From contig NZ_CP131131.1 of NCBI RefSeq assembly GCF_033705735.1, positions 1,550,001-1,614,000 of the forward strand: 64,000 nt of DNA, given 5' to 3'. The DNA comes from Shinella zoogloeoides (GTDB taxonomy: Bacteria > Pseudomonadota > Alphaproteobacteria > Rhizobiales > Rhizobiaceae). The notes under the pieces are model-generated. The model was not told the origin of the DNA and did no database searches. It saw only the letters and a program-made list of their open reading frames with translations. Of the stretch, positions 24,530 to 32,684 are shown piece after piece. The first letter of the stretch is position 1. Each line of letters opens with the position of its first letter. The position numbers and the translations under genes were made by a program.

Positions 24530-26149
24530 TCAGCCGGCAAGATGCGCGAAGAGCCGGGCGACGGCTTCCGCGCCGGGATCGACATGGCCTTCGAGCTGCC
24601 GGGCGTTGACATAGGTCGCGCGGCCGGCTTTCGCCCGCGTCAGCGTCGCGGTGAAAGCCGCCCCCTTGCGCGCCGCGGCCGCAGCGGCGGGCAGGCCGGC
24701 GTCCAGCGCGTCCAGCGCCGGGGAGAGCGCATCCACCATCGTGCGGTCGCCGATCCGTGCCCCGCCCACTTCCTGCATGCGCGAAAGCCCGGCGCGAAGT
24801 GCACCATTCAGCGAGGCGCCGCCCGAAGCCGCATCGCCGGCCGCGGCGAAGAAGATCGCCAGCAGCACGCCGGAGGATCCGCCCATCGTCTGGCCGAGTT
24901 CCTGCCCGATGGCGCTCAGAAGCCTGCTCGCGTCGGCAAGCGGCAGGCGATCCACGGCCGCTATCAGCGCACGGGCCGCGCCCGCCAGCGTCGAGCCCGT
25001 ATCGCCGTCGCCGGACTTGGCGTCGAGCGCATTGAGATCCTGCTCGGCGGCGATCAGCGCGTTGCAGCAGCCGACGAGGAAGGCGCGCGTGACCGCATCC
25101 TCGGACGGCGCCGGGGCAACCGGTGCAAGGCCCGCCGGAAGGGCTACGACAGCGACCGGCCGCGCCTCGCAAAGGCCCGGCCACGCCGGCATCGCGACCG
25201 GCGCCTTCAACAATTCCAGCTCCGCCGCATCCGCCGGGAAGACGGAGAGGGAGAAGCCCTGCATGTCGAGCGAGGTCATCAGCGGTGCCGGGCCGACCAC
25301 ATGCGCGATGCGCGCGCCGAGCGGGGAAGCGAGAAGGTCATGCGCCAGCACCGACATTTCGAGGACGGAGGTGCCGCCGAGATTGTTGATCAGCGCCACA
25401 TGCGGCCCCTCGCCCATCGCGGCGGCAAGGCGCTCCGCCATGACCGCGACGGCGCCGCGCGCGCCGGCAAAATCGATCTGCTCCACGCCCGGCTCGCCAT
25501 GGATGCCGAGGCCGAGCTCCGCCTTGCCTTCGGGAATGCGCGCCTCGCGCGGCGAACCCGGCACCCGGCAGGTGCCGAGCGACAGGCCGATGGTGCACGT
25601 TGCCGCGGCGACCCGCCGTGCCACCGCCGCCACGCTTTCGAGGTCGGCCCCGCGTTCGGCGAGCGCCCCGGCGATCTTGTGCACGAAAAGCGTGCCGGCG
25701 ACGCCGCGCGCCTGCGGCAGGTCCGGCAGGGCGATGTCGTCGTCGACGATGACCATGGCGACGTCGAGCCCCTGTGCCCGCGCCCGCTCGGCGGCGAGGC
25801 CGAAGTTGAGGCGGTCTCCGGTATAGTTCTTGACGATCAGCAAGCAGCCGGCCGGGCCCGTCACGGCAAGGATGCCGGCCAGCACCGCATCGACGCTCGG
25901 CGAGGCGAAGACGTCGCCGCAGACCGCGGCCGTCAGCATGCCGCGCCCGACGAAGCCGGCATGGGCCGGCTCGTGGCCCGAGCCGCCGCCGGAGACGACC
26001 GCTACCTTCGACCTGTCCCAATCACTGCGCAGCACCACGCGGATATGCGGATAGCCGTCGAGGCGGGCAAGCGTGCCGCCGGAAAGCGCGAGCGCTCCGT
26101 CGATGGCCTCGGTGACGACGTCCTCGCGCCGGTTGATGAACTGCGACAT
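24530..26149 (-). CDS. Dihydroxyacetone kinase, fused DhaK-DhaL (ATP-dependent)
   Basis: A 539-residue fusion. The DhaK part (about 1-325) has 'SGGGSGHEPAHAGFVG', 'VKNYTGDRLNFGLAAERA' and the substrate-binding histidine in LGIHGEPG, which forms the hemiaminal with dihydroxyacetone. The DhaL part (about 345-539) has the Mg-ADP aspartates in 'DAKSGDGDTGST' and 'TMGGSSG'. The single-chain form with both domains uses ATP directly (Citrobacter type), unlike the PEP-dependent DhaK/DhaL/DhaM system. The ATG at 26149 with GGGAG before it is preferred over an upstream start at 26188. A 6-bp hairpin (26172-26187) lies in its leader. Confidence 0.92.
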   Translation of the reverse strand: MSQFINRREDVVTEAIDGALALSGGTLARLDGYPHIRVVLRSDWDRSKVAVVSGGGSGHEPAHAGFVGRGMLTAAVCGDVFASPSVDAVLAGILAVTGPAGCLLIVKNYTGDRLNFGLAAERARAQGLDVAMVIVDDDIALPDLPQARGVAGTLFVHKIAGALAERGADLESVAAVARRVAAATCTIGLSLGTCRVPGSPREARIPEGKAELGLGIHGEPGVEQIDFAGARGAVAVMAERLAAAMGEGPHVALINNLGGTSVLEMSVLAHDLLASPLGARIAHVVGPAPLMTSLDMQGFSLSVFPADAAELELLKAPVAMPAWPGLCEARPVAVVALPAGLAPVAPAPSEDAVTRAFLVGCCNALIAAEQDLNALDAKSGDGDTGSTLAGAARALIAAVDRLPLADASRLLSAIGQELGQTMGGSSGVLLAIFFAAAGDAASGGASLNGALRAGLSRMQEVGGARIGDRTMVDALSPALDALDAGLPAAAAAARKGAAFTATLTRAKAGRATYVNARQLEGHVDPGAEAVARLFAHLAG

Positions 26150-26312
26150 GGCGAACTCCCGAAATGAAACGTGGGCCGCAAGGCCCATGCGACCATGGAT
26201 TTAACGGCCGAACCCATTTAATCCTCTCCGCAGGCGCACCCTCGCGGTTCGCCTGGAACGAGGACAAATGGTTTGAACGCCCGTGTCAAGCGCGGGCTCC
26301 GGAGTTGCGCCC

Positions 26313-26687
26313 ATGCTCGTCGGAATTACGATCCTGCTTGTTTTTCAGTTGATTGGCGAAATATCCGCCTATTTCCTCGGCGGCTTCGTGCCCGGCCCCG
26401 TCATCGGCATGGCGATGGTCGCCGTGGTGCTGACGCTGACCGGGGGCATGACGTTCCTGGAACCTGCCCACCGGCAGACCGTCGACACGTCCAGGGCGAT
26501 CCTCGCCAATCTCGGCATCCTCTTCGTGCCGGCCGGCGTCGGCATCATCCAGCATCTCGACCTCATCCGCGACCGCGGCTTCGCCCTGCTCGCCATCGTG
26601 CTGCTGTCGACCGTGATCACGCTGGCGGTGACGGTCTGGGTCTTCATCCTCGTCAAACGGCTGGCCGGGGGATATGGCCATGACTGA
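26313..26687 (+). CDS. lrgA: CidA/LrgA family holin-like membrane protein
   Basis: A 124-residue protein with four membrane helices. Family features are 'FQLIGEISAYFLGGFVPGPVIGMAM' and 'ILANLGILFVPAGVGIIQH', the LrgA signature. The ATG at 26313 with GGAG 8 bases earlier is chosen over a GTG at 26283. Overlaps the lrgB-like gene by 14 bases. LrgA/LrgB pairs have been tied to murein hydrolase control and, in several bacteria and plastids, to transport of small carboxylates such as pyruvate or glycolate. The divergent dihydroxyacetone kinase gene would fit a three-carbon metabolite link, as inference. Confidence 0.9.
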   Translation: MLVGITILLVFQLIGEISAYFLGGFVPGPVIGMAMVAVVLTLTGGMTFLEPAHRQTVDTSRAILANLGILFVPAGVGIIQHLDLIRDRGFALLAIVLLSTVITLAVTVWVFILVKRLAGGYGHD

Positions 26688-27378
26688 CGGGCTCTGGGTC
26701 TATCTCGCTACATCACCGCTGCTCTGGCTCGCCGGCACGCTGGTCGTCTGGCTGGCGGCGAACGGCATTGCCGGCCTCAGCCCGGGCAACCCGCTGCTGA
26801 ACCCGATCATGCTGTCCATCGCCGTCATCGCGATCGTGCTGCTGGTCGCCGGGATCGACTACGGCACCTATTTCGAGGGCGCGCAGTTCATCCACTTCCT
26901 CATGGGGCCGGCGACGGTCGCGCTCGGCATCCCGCTCTACGAGAAGCTTTCGCTGGTCAAGAGCAACCTCGTGCCGCTGCTCGCCGCCCTCTTCATGGGC
27001 AGCCTGACGGCGGTGGGCTCGACGGTCTTCCTCAGCCATCTTTTCGGCTTCACGCCGGCCGTCGTCGCCTCACTGGCGCCGAAATCCACCACCGCGGCGG
27101 TTGCCATGGCGATCTCCTCCGGCCTCAAGGGCGATCCGGCGCTGACGGCTGCCGTCGTCGTGCTCACCGGCATCTGCGGCGCCATCATCGTGACGCCGAT
27201 GATGAACGCCATGCGCATCCGGGACTACAGCGCGCGCGGCTTTGCCGTGGGGCTCACCTCGCACGGCATCGGTACCGCGCGGGCCTATTCGGTGGACCCG
27301 GTGGCGGGGCTGTTCTCGGGGATCGCCATGGGGCTCAATGCCGTGCTGACCTCGCTGATCGTCCACCTGTTCCTCTGA
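26674..27378 (+). CDS. lrgB: LrgB family membrane protein
   Basis: A 234-residue protein of the LrgB/PLGG family with about seven to eight helices. Signature segments are 'FLMGPATVALGIPLYEKLSLVKSNLVPLLAALFMGSLTAVGSTVFLSHLFG', 'SLAPKSTTAAVAMAISSGLKGDPALTAAVVVLTGICGAIIV' and 'ARGFAVGLTSHGIGTARAYS'. Overlaps the LrgA-like gene by 14 bases, so it is translationally coupled; a second in-frame ATG at 26680 is an alternative start. Works with LrgA in the inner membrane. Its stop codon is built into a stem-loop shared with the convergent exoZ. Confidence 0.92.
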   Translation: MAMTDGLWVYLATSPLLWLAGTLVVWLAANGIAGLSPGNPLLNPIMLSIAVIAIVLLVAGIDYGTYFEGAQFIHFLMGPATVALGIPLYEKLSLVKSNLVPLLAALFMGSLTAVGSTVFLSHLFGFTPAVVASLAPKSTTAAVAMAISSGLKGDPALTAAVVVLTGICGAIIVTPMMNAMRIRDYSARGFAVGLTSHGIGTARAYSVDPVAGLFSGIAMGLNAVLTSLIVHLFL

Positions 27379-27399
27379 AACGCGTCAAGACGGCGTTTC
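27377..27399. terminator. Bidirectional stem-loop between lrgB and exoZ
   Basis: Outer arms GAAACGC and GCGTTTC with an inner GTC-AA-GAC pairing give a hairpin of about ten pairs with one bulged base. It spans the 3' ends of the two convergent genes and includes the exoZ stop codon. There are no long T-runs, so strength is uncertain. Confidence 0.55.
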
Positions 27400-28413
27400 G
27401 AGGGAGGCGGGCACGGGCCGGGGCGCAGGCTTCGCCCGCAGGAGCGGCCGCTCGACCAGATGGTAGGTGCAGAGCCCGGCGGCGACGCCGGCGCAGGCCG
27501 ACAGGAGGAGGACGAGCAATGGCGGGAGGGCGGCCTTCGCCCCGACCTTCGCGACGACCGAGATCGCGAAGGTGTGCCAGAGATAGATCGAATAGGATGC
27601 ATCGCCGAGCATGGCGGGGACGGTGAACCGCGCTATGCCGCCATGCCTGTCGAGCGCCGCCGTGCCACAGACCAGCATGCCGGCGAGCGGGCCGCAGGTC
27701 CATTCGTCGAAGGGCAGCCGGAAGAGGCCGATGACCGCGAAGCCCGCAAGGCCGAGGCCGATCAGCCCAAGCGCCGCGGCTCGGCCCGGCACGCGCCCGG
27801 CAAGCCACAGCCGCCCGATCAGCATGCCGGCCACGAATTCCAGGATGATGGGCCGCGTATAGGTGACGAAAAGCGGTGCGTCGCTGTCGATCGCGAGGCC
27901 GAGCGCCACCAGCAGGCAAAAGCCCGCCGCCATGACGGGAAGCCGCAGCCGCGCCGGCAGGAAGAGGCAGGCGGCGAAGGCGGCGTAGAAGAACATCTCG
28001 TAATTGAGCGTCCAGCCCTGCACGAGCACCGGCCAGAGTTCGCCGCTGCTCGGCGAGCGGGCCGGCACGAAGAACAGCGATGCGGCGACATGCCCGGCCG
28101 TCAGCACCAGATTGGGAAAGAGCCCGGCCAGCGCGCCGGCCACCATGACGCCCGTCGCCAGCCAGTAGACCGGCACGATCCGCCGGACGCGCTCGGCGAG
28201 GAAGCGGCCCGGCGTCACCGGCCGCCGCTCGACGATCACCCACATGATGAAGCCGCTGATGACGAAGAAGACATCGACCCCCGCCGCACCGATGGCGAAG
28301 GCATGGCCGCTGCGCTCGGCGGCATGGAAGAGGACGACGGCGAGCGCTGCAAGGGCGCGAAGATACTGGATGCCGTAGAGCGTTCCCCGGCCCTTGGCCG
28401 GCCCGGCGCTCAT
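27385..28413 (-). CDS. exoZ: Succinoglycan acetyltransferase ExoZ (acyltransferase 3 family)
   Basis: A 342-residue inner-membrane acyltransferase-3 protein with about ten helices. It has the family opening 'LYGIQYLRALAALAVVLFHAAERSG', followed by 'VDVFFVISGFIMW', which carries the conserved His and the Ser-Gly-Phe element. ExoZ adds O-acetyl groups to the succinoglycan repeat. Identification rests on the family plus position: it ends the leftward exoY-exoF-exoQ-exoZ set as in S. meliloti. The ATG at 28413 overlaps the exoQ stop (ATGA). The S. meliloti protein is slightly shorter (just over 300 residues), so extra C-terminal length is expected here. Confidence 0.85.
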   Translation of the reverse strand: MSAGPAKGRGTLYGIQYLRALAALAVVLFHAAERSGHAFAIGAAGVDVFFVISGFIMWVIVERRPVTPGRFLAERVRRIVPVYWLATGVMVAGALAGLFPNLVLTAGHVAASLFFVPARSPSSGELWPVLVQGWTLNYEMFFYAAFAACLFLPARLRLPVMAAGFCLLVALGLAIDSDAPLFVTYTRPIILEFVAGMLIGRLWLAGRVPGRAAALGLIGLGLAGFAVIGLFRLPFDEWTCGPLAGMLVCGTAALDRHGGIARFTVPAMLGDASYSIYLWHTFAISVVAKVGAKAALPPLLVLLLSACAGVAAGLCTYHLVERPLLRAKPAPRPVPASLETPS

Positions 28414-29669
28414 GCGGGCACCGCATGATGGCGGGACGCCAGCGGCCGGGCCGCCCTTCTCCACCGGCCGTCGGCCAGCTTGCCGGCCGAGAAATAGAGG
28501 AGGAAGGAGCCGACGTGATAGGGATTGAGAATGTCGATCTCCACGAAGGTTCGCACCGCGAGCAGCGCGGCGACGGTGAAGAGCACCAAAGCCTCGCCAT
28601 CCCGCGCCGCCGAGAGGAGCCGGCCGAGATGGCCGGCAAGCGTGATGACGAGCACCATGGTCAGGAGGAAGCAGCCGATCAGGCCCGTTTCCACCGTGGC
28701 GGCGATGAAGGTGTTGTGGAAATGGAAGCCGCTGCGGGTGGAGATGAAGAAATCCGCCCAGAGCCGCTCCGCCTCGGCGAAGCCCTGCACCCAGAACGCC
28801 TGATAGCCGATGCCGGCGAAGGGCGCTCCGCCCGCCGCCACGATGCCCTGCTGCCAGAGATAGGTTCGCCCCGTCAGCGTCGCATCCTTGCCGAAGGCGC
28901 CGAGGATCATCGCGTAGCCGCCGCCATAGGCGGCGGCAAGGCCGGTGAGCACGATGAGGACGGCGAGCGCCGTGAACAGCATCTTGCGGTGGAAGGGCGC
29001 CAGCATTTCGAGCGCCCTGAGCGAGAGGCAGAGGCCGGCGACGGCGACGGTCGTCAGCACGGAGGTCGCCGATTGCGAGGCCTTCAGGCAATAGAGCGCG
29101 ATGAGCACGGCGCCGACCGCGACGAGCTTCCAGACGCCGCGCTCCACCCCGAGGAAGAGCGCGGCAAAGGCGAAGAGCACGGCGAGCGAGGCATAGAAGC
29201 CGAGCTGGTTCTTGGAGGCGAAGGCGCCGACGAAGCTGTAGGTGCCGTCGAGCGGATCGAGATGGTAGACGCCGAAGAGAAGCGAGAAGACCAGCACCAG
29301 CCCGGTGCCGACCAGCCCGCCGCGCACCAGGATGCGCGTATCGACGACGCGCATGGCGATCAGCGCGCAGATCACATGGGAAAGGTACTGCACCGCCGCG
29401 CGGGCGGTGACGCCCGGCGCCTGCGACCAGAAGACCGACAGGCAGGCGAAGAGCGCGAAGGCGAAGATCCAGAGATAATGCCGGTAGTTGCCGAGCACGC
29501 GCCTGTAGTCCACCACGACGAGCGGCAGCCACAGGGCGTAATAGGCAAGGATCGAGGCCTGGCCGAAGCGGAAGGAATAGGCGAAGACGAAGAAGGAGAG
29601 CGCCACGGCGACGACGCCATAGGCCTCGTTGCCGGCAGGTCCGATCAGCCGCGCCTTGGCGATCCGCAT
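28410..29669 (-). CDS. exoQ: Succinoglycan polymerisation protein ExoQ (Wzy/O-antigen ligase-like)
   Basis: A 419-residue polytopic protein with about eleven to twelve helices and the Wzy_C/O-antigen-ligase region containing 'TGRTYLWQQGIVAAGGAPFAGIGYQAFWV' and the periplasmic loop 'FHFHNTFIAATVETGLIG'. ExoQ joins lipid-linked octasaccharide units into high-molecular-weight succinoglycan. The ATG at 29669 has GGGAGG before it. Lies 16 bases after exoF and overlaps exoZ by 4 bases, in the expected exo order. Confidence 0.9.
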   Translation of the reverse strand: MRIAKARLIGPAGNEAYGVVAVALSFFVFAYSFRFGQASILAYYALWLPLVVVDYRRVLGNYRHYLWIFAFALFACLSVFWSQAPGVTARAAVQYLSHVICALIAMRVVDTRILVRGGLVGTGLVLVFSLLFGVYHLDPLDGTYSFVGAFASKNQLGFYASLAVLFAFAALFLGVERGVWKLVAVGAVLIALYCLKASQSATSVLTTVAVAGLCLSLRALEMLAPFHRKMLFTALAVLIVLTGLAAAYGGGYAMILGAFGKDATLTGRTYLWQQGIVAAGGAPFAGIGYQAFWVQGFAEAERLWADFFISTRSGFHFHNTFIAATVETGLIGCFLLTMVLVITLAGHLGRLLSAARDGEALVLFTVAALLAVRTFVEIDILNPYHVGSFLLYFSAGKLADGRWRRAARPLASRHHAVPA

Positions 29670-29685
29670 CGATGCCTCCCCCCTT

Positions 29686-30918
29686 TTACTGGGTCACGGG
29701 GAGGTTGACGTCCACCTTCACGACGTCGCCCGGCAGGACCGGCGTCGTCTCGGTGGCGCGAATCTCTTCGGCCTTGCCCTTGACGGTGCGCAGGATCGAA
29801 TAGCCGATGTTGGCGGCCGAAAGCCCGCCCTTCAGGGATGCCGCATCGGAGGACTGCATCAGCGCCTCGGACATGAGGTCCCGGCTGGTGCCGAGCTTCA
29901 GCGCCAGCGTGTCGAGTTCCTGCTCGGTGTTCTGCAGCTCCTGCGCCAGCTGGGCGTCCCAGTCGTTCTGGAGGTTCGTCTCGTCCTGCCCGGCCTTGTT
30001 GATATCCTGCCGCGCCTTCAGCGTGGCCGTGTCGATGTCGAGCAGGGCCGCCTGAAGATCGGCCGTGCGCTGTTCGAGCGCAAGGCGGCGGGAGCTGATG
30101 GCAAGGCCCTTTTCGGCCAGCGCATCCATCTTGGAAAGATCGCCGTGGACGAGCTCGAGCTGGCGGGTCTGGGTCTCGGATTTCTTGCCGAGCGAGCCGA
30201 TCTCATTGTCGAGCAGCGACTTGAGGTCGGCGAGCGCTGTCAATTGCAGGCGCAGCCGTTTTTCCCGCGAGGTCATCAACGCCTTCTCGCTCTCCATGAT
30301 CGGGCGCGCCTCCTCGGATTTCTCGAGTTCCTTCGGCATCTCGATGTCCTTGGCCCCGCTCATCTCGGCGACGATACGTGCCCGGCGGATGAGCAGGCGA
30401 TTGCGTTCGGCGACGTAGACGGCCGCCTCGCCCTCCGACCGCAGGAAATCGCGGGCAAAACGCTGGCCGGGATCGGCCCGGCGCAATCCGCCGCCGAAGC
30501 TGACGGCCTTGAGCACCGTCAGCCCCGGCGCATAGGGATAGGCCCCCGGCGTCTGCACCTCGCCGGAGAGATAGACCGGCCGGTATTCGGCGATTTCCAC
30601 CGAGGCGGAAGGCAGGTCCTTGAGGCCGAAGAGCACCTGCATCTTCTTGCCGATCTCGACGGAAAGCTCGGCGGCGGTGCGTCCGTCCGCCTGCAACTGC
30701 CCGATGAAGGGCAGGGACAGCGCACCGTCCGCGCCGATGCTGTAGTCGCCGCTGACGGCGCTCCAGTCGCGGATCGCCCCCTCGGCGGTCTGCCATTCGG
30801 CAACGCGGATGCGCAGCTTGTCCATCACGCCGAGCCGGTATTCCTCCGCCGAAGCGGCGGAGGCGAGCAGCAATGCGACGGTGAAGGCGGCCGATACCGT
30901 CTTTGTGATCGTCTTCAT
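29686..30918 (-). CDS. exoF: Succinoglycan export/initiation protein ExoF (polysaccharide biosynthesis/export family)
   Basis: A 410-residue periplasmic protein. Residues 1-24 are a signal peptide (ASAASA). A Poly_export domain follows ('EYRLGVMDKLRIRVAEWQT...GDYSIGADGALSLPFIGQLQADGRT'), then SLBB-like repeats ('PVYLSGEVQTPGAYPYAPGLTVLKAVSFGGG') and a long coiled coil (about 180-350). It matches the OPX-like ExoF that acts with ExoY in the first galactose transfer and with ExoP/ExoQ in export. The ATG at 30918 is chosen from the signal peptide; the open frame continues upstream through exoY in another frame. Confidence 0.92.
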   Translation of the reverse strand: MKTITKTVSAAFTVALLLASAASAEEYRLGVMDKLRIRVAEWQTAEGAIRDWSAVSGDYSIGADGALSLPFIGQLQADGRTAAELSVEIGKKMQVLFGLKDLPSASVEIAEYRPVYLSGEVQTPGAYPYAPGLTVLKAVSFGGGLRRADPGQRFARDFLRSEGEAAVYVAERNRLLIRRARIVAEMSGAKDIEMPKELEKSEEARPIMESEKALMTSREKRLRLQLTALADLKSLLDNEIGSLGKKSETQTRQLELVHGDLSKMDALAEKGLAISSRRLALEQRTADLQAALLDIDTATLKARQDINKAGQDETNLQNDWDAQLAQELQNTEQELDTLALKLGTSRDLMSEALMQSSDAASLKGGLSAANIGYSILRTVKGKAEEIRATETTPVLPGDVVKVDVNLPVTQ

Positions 30919-30932
30919 GAAGGCCCCTCTCT

Positions 30933-31610
30933 TCAATAGCTGCCGCGCGACAGGCACACGGCCGGAATGGTGCGCGCGACGATGACGAGGTCGGAGGTGA
31001 GCGACCAGTTGCGGACATAGTGCGTGTCGAAGGCGACACGGGCGGCATAGGAGACGTCGTTGCGGCCGCTGACCTGCCAGAGGCCGGTGAGGCCGGGGCG
31101 GCTGCGCAGATAGTAGACGGCGGATGCCTCGTAGAGCTCCAATTCGTCCTCCACCACCGGGCGCGGCCCGACGATGCTCATCTCGCCCCTGAGGATGTTG
31201 ATGAGCTGCGGCAGCTCGTCGAGGCTGAGCTTGCGCAGCACCGAGCCGACGACGGTGACGCGCGGATCGTCCTGGAGCTTGCGCGTCTCGCGCCACTCCT
31301 CCTGCGCCTGCGGGTTCTCGTCCAGATAGCGCTGGAGAAGGACATCGCCGTTCTCCGCCATGGTACGGAACTTCAGGCAACGGAAGGTCGATCCGTTATA
31401 GCCGATGCGGCGATGGCCGTAGAAGACCCTGCCGCCGTCGGAATATTTCACAAGCGCCATGATCAGCACGAAGATCGGGCTGAGCAGGACAAGGGCGGCG
31501 AGCGCCACCAGAATGTCAAAACTGCGTTTCGATATCCCCCCTACCGGCGGCGCGCCGGCTGCGATCGAACTGAAAAACGGCGAACTGGCCGATCTGCTCG
31601 CGGACTTCAT
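30933..31610 (-). CDS. exoY: Undecaprenyl-phosphate galactosephosphotransferase ExoY
   Basis: A 225-residue sugar transferase that puts galactose-1-phosphate from UDP-galactose on undecaprenyl phosphate, the first step of succinoglycan synthesis. One N-terminal membrane helix ('KRSFDILVALAALVLLSPIFVLIMALV') precedes the catalytic domain with 'CLKFRTM', 'LRKLSLDELPQLINILRGEMSIVGPRP' and 'YYLRSRPGLTGLWQVSGR'. The ATG at 31610 with GGAG 10 bases upstream gives almost the length of S. meliloti ExoY. First gene of the leftward exoYFQZ operon; ExoX, the small inhibitor, is encoded divergently. Confidence 0.94.
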   Translation of the reverse strand: MKSASRSASSPFFSSIAAGAPPVGGISKRSFDILVALAALVLLSPIFVLIMALVKYSDGGRVFYGHRRIGYNGSTFRCLKFRTMAENGDVLLQRYLDENPQAQEEWRETRKLQDDPRVTVVGSVLRKLSLDELPQLINILRGEMSIVGPRPVVEDELELYEASAVYYLRSRPGLTGLWQVSGRNDVSYAARVAFDTHYVRNWSLTSDLVIVARTIPAVCLSRGSY

Positions 31611-32308
31611 AGAGATGGCTCCATTGGATTTGCGATATGGTCGGGTCCCTCGGACGCGTTCCGACATCCAATGCCGAGTGTATGGTCACAGTTTGTTTTT
31701 CGAAGCGTGATCGGCTGAATTGTTTGCCCATCCCTGGCATTTAAGAAATTCTTAATATCCGGGAATCTCTTGGATGAAAGTATCCGCCAAGTAACGGATC
31801 GCGCCTTGCGAAAAGAAATCCCCTGAACCGCCGGCGGTTTTGTGTTTGGCCGCTCGCCGATCACTTCTTTTGAACGGCAAGCCATGGCCCGATTTACGTA
31901 TCTATACGGGGCCCCGCCGCCAACGCGCGGCCGGGATAGGCATGGATACCTGAAAACAGGGCATTATTTTGCAGTGCAATATTATCTTGCGCTGCACATT
32001 TTTTCCATGCAGGGTCGCTCATATTGTAACAAAGTGTGATCGGGCCATTCTGGAGCCGCAACCCATCGGCTGCGGCCGCGAAAGGCGCACTCGCCCATAC
32101 GGCGCATTTTCAGGCATCGGTGACGAAATCGCGGCAAGAAGGAGGCCGACGCGATTCTCCCGGCGGCCACAACCGGCTTAACGGAAGCGCAACACAAATG
32201 GACAAGGATCGGAACAGCCCTGCGGCGCACTGGTTAATCCTGATGATTGCACGGCCCTGTGCCGCACCCTATAGTCCTGAGCGAGCCTGAAGGAGAAGGC
32301 GACCACCG
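31611..32308. promoter_or_regulatory. Divergent exoY-exoX control region
   Basis: About 700 bp without a convincing gene, noticeably more AT-rich than its surroundings (especially 31735-31800 and 31960-32040). It must carry the exoY and exoX promoters. An inverted repeat with 10-bp arms and one mismatch lies at 31970-31979 and 31987-31996 (TGCAGTGCAA / TTGCGCTGCA). TGCA-rich sequence also occurs before exoU and exoH. Small open frames here lack ribosome sites and look like chance. Confidence 0.6.
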
Positions 32309-32602
32309 ATGAAACCTGCGCCCGAAACGAAATGGCGGGAGAGCCCGGCCTACGCGCCGCGTTTCTTCCTGAGCATGGCGATCGCGCTCGTCGTCTTCGC
32401 CGTGATCAGCTATGCCAGCACGGGCTCCATCGCGACCACCGCGCTGCGCACCTTGGTCTGCGGCGTTCTCATCCAGGTCGGCTATTTCCTCGCCACGCTC
32501 TTTCTGGTGCGCCGCGCCGCGCGGGCCCGCCAGGCGGATATCGAAAAGGCCAAACCCAAGGTCTCCGTCTCAATGAACGAGCCCGGCCACTCCAAGCCCT
32601 GA
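32309..32602 (+). CDS. exoX: Exopolysaccharide production repressor ExoX
   Basis: A 97-residue membrane peptide with two helices (about 18-36 and 45-68: 'FFLSMAIALVVFAVISYAS' and 'ALRTLVCGVLIQVGYFLATLFLV') and a basic, charged C-terminal tail. It matches the ExoX/PsiA/SyrA family (about 98 residues in S. meliloti), which lowers succinoglycan output by acting post-translationally on ExoY. AAGGAGAAGG precedes the ATG. Located between exoY and exoU as in the S. meliloti cluster. Confidence 0.9.
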   Translation: MKPAPETKWRESPAYAPRFFLSMAIALVVFAVISYASTGSIATTALRTLVCGVLIQVGYFLATLFLVRRAARARQADIEKAKPKVSVSMNEPGHSKP

Positions 32603-32640
32603 CCGCCGTCTCCGGCAGGCCGTTTTTGTGCCCCCTTTCC

Positions 32641-32675
32641 CTTTCATGCTGCATTGCAGCGCAAACGCATGAAAG
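32641..32675 (+). promoter_or_regulatory. Stem-loop in the exoU leader overlapping the ribosome-binding site
   Basis: Perfect 9-bp arms CTTTCATGC (32641-32649) and GCATGAAAG (32667-32675) enclose 17 bases; the right arm runs into the AAGAGG ribosome site of exoU. A competing hairpin GCTGCA-T-TGCAGC (32648-32660) overlaps the left arm. Such mutually exclusive structures could adjust exoU translation; this is inferred from sequence only. Confidence 0.5.
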
Positions 32676-32684
32676 AGGTATGCC

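Noticed and set aside
31842..32290. Small open frames in the exoY-exoX region
   Set aside because: They overlap on both strands, lack ribosome sites and fall in AT-rich promoter sequence.
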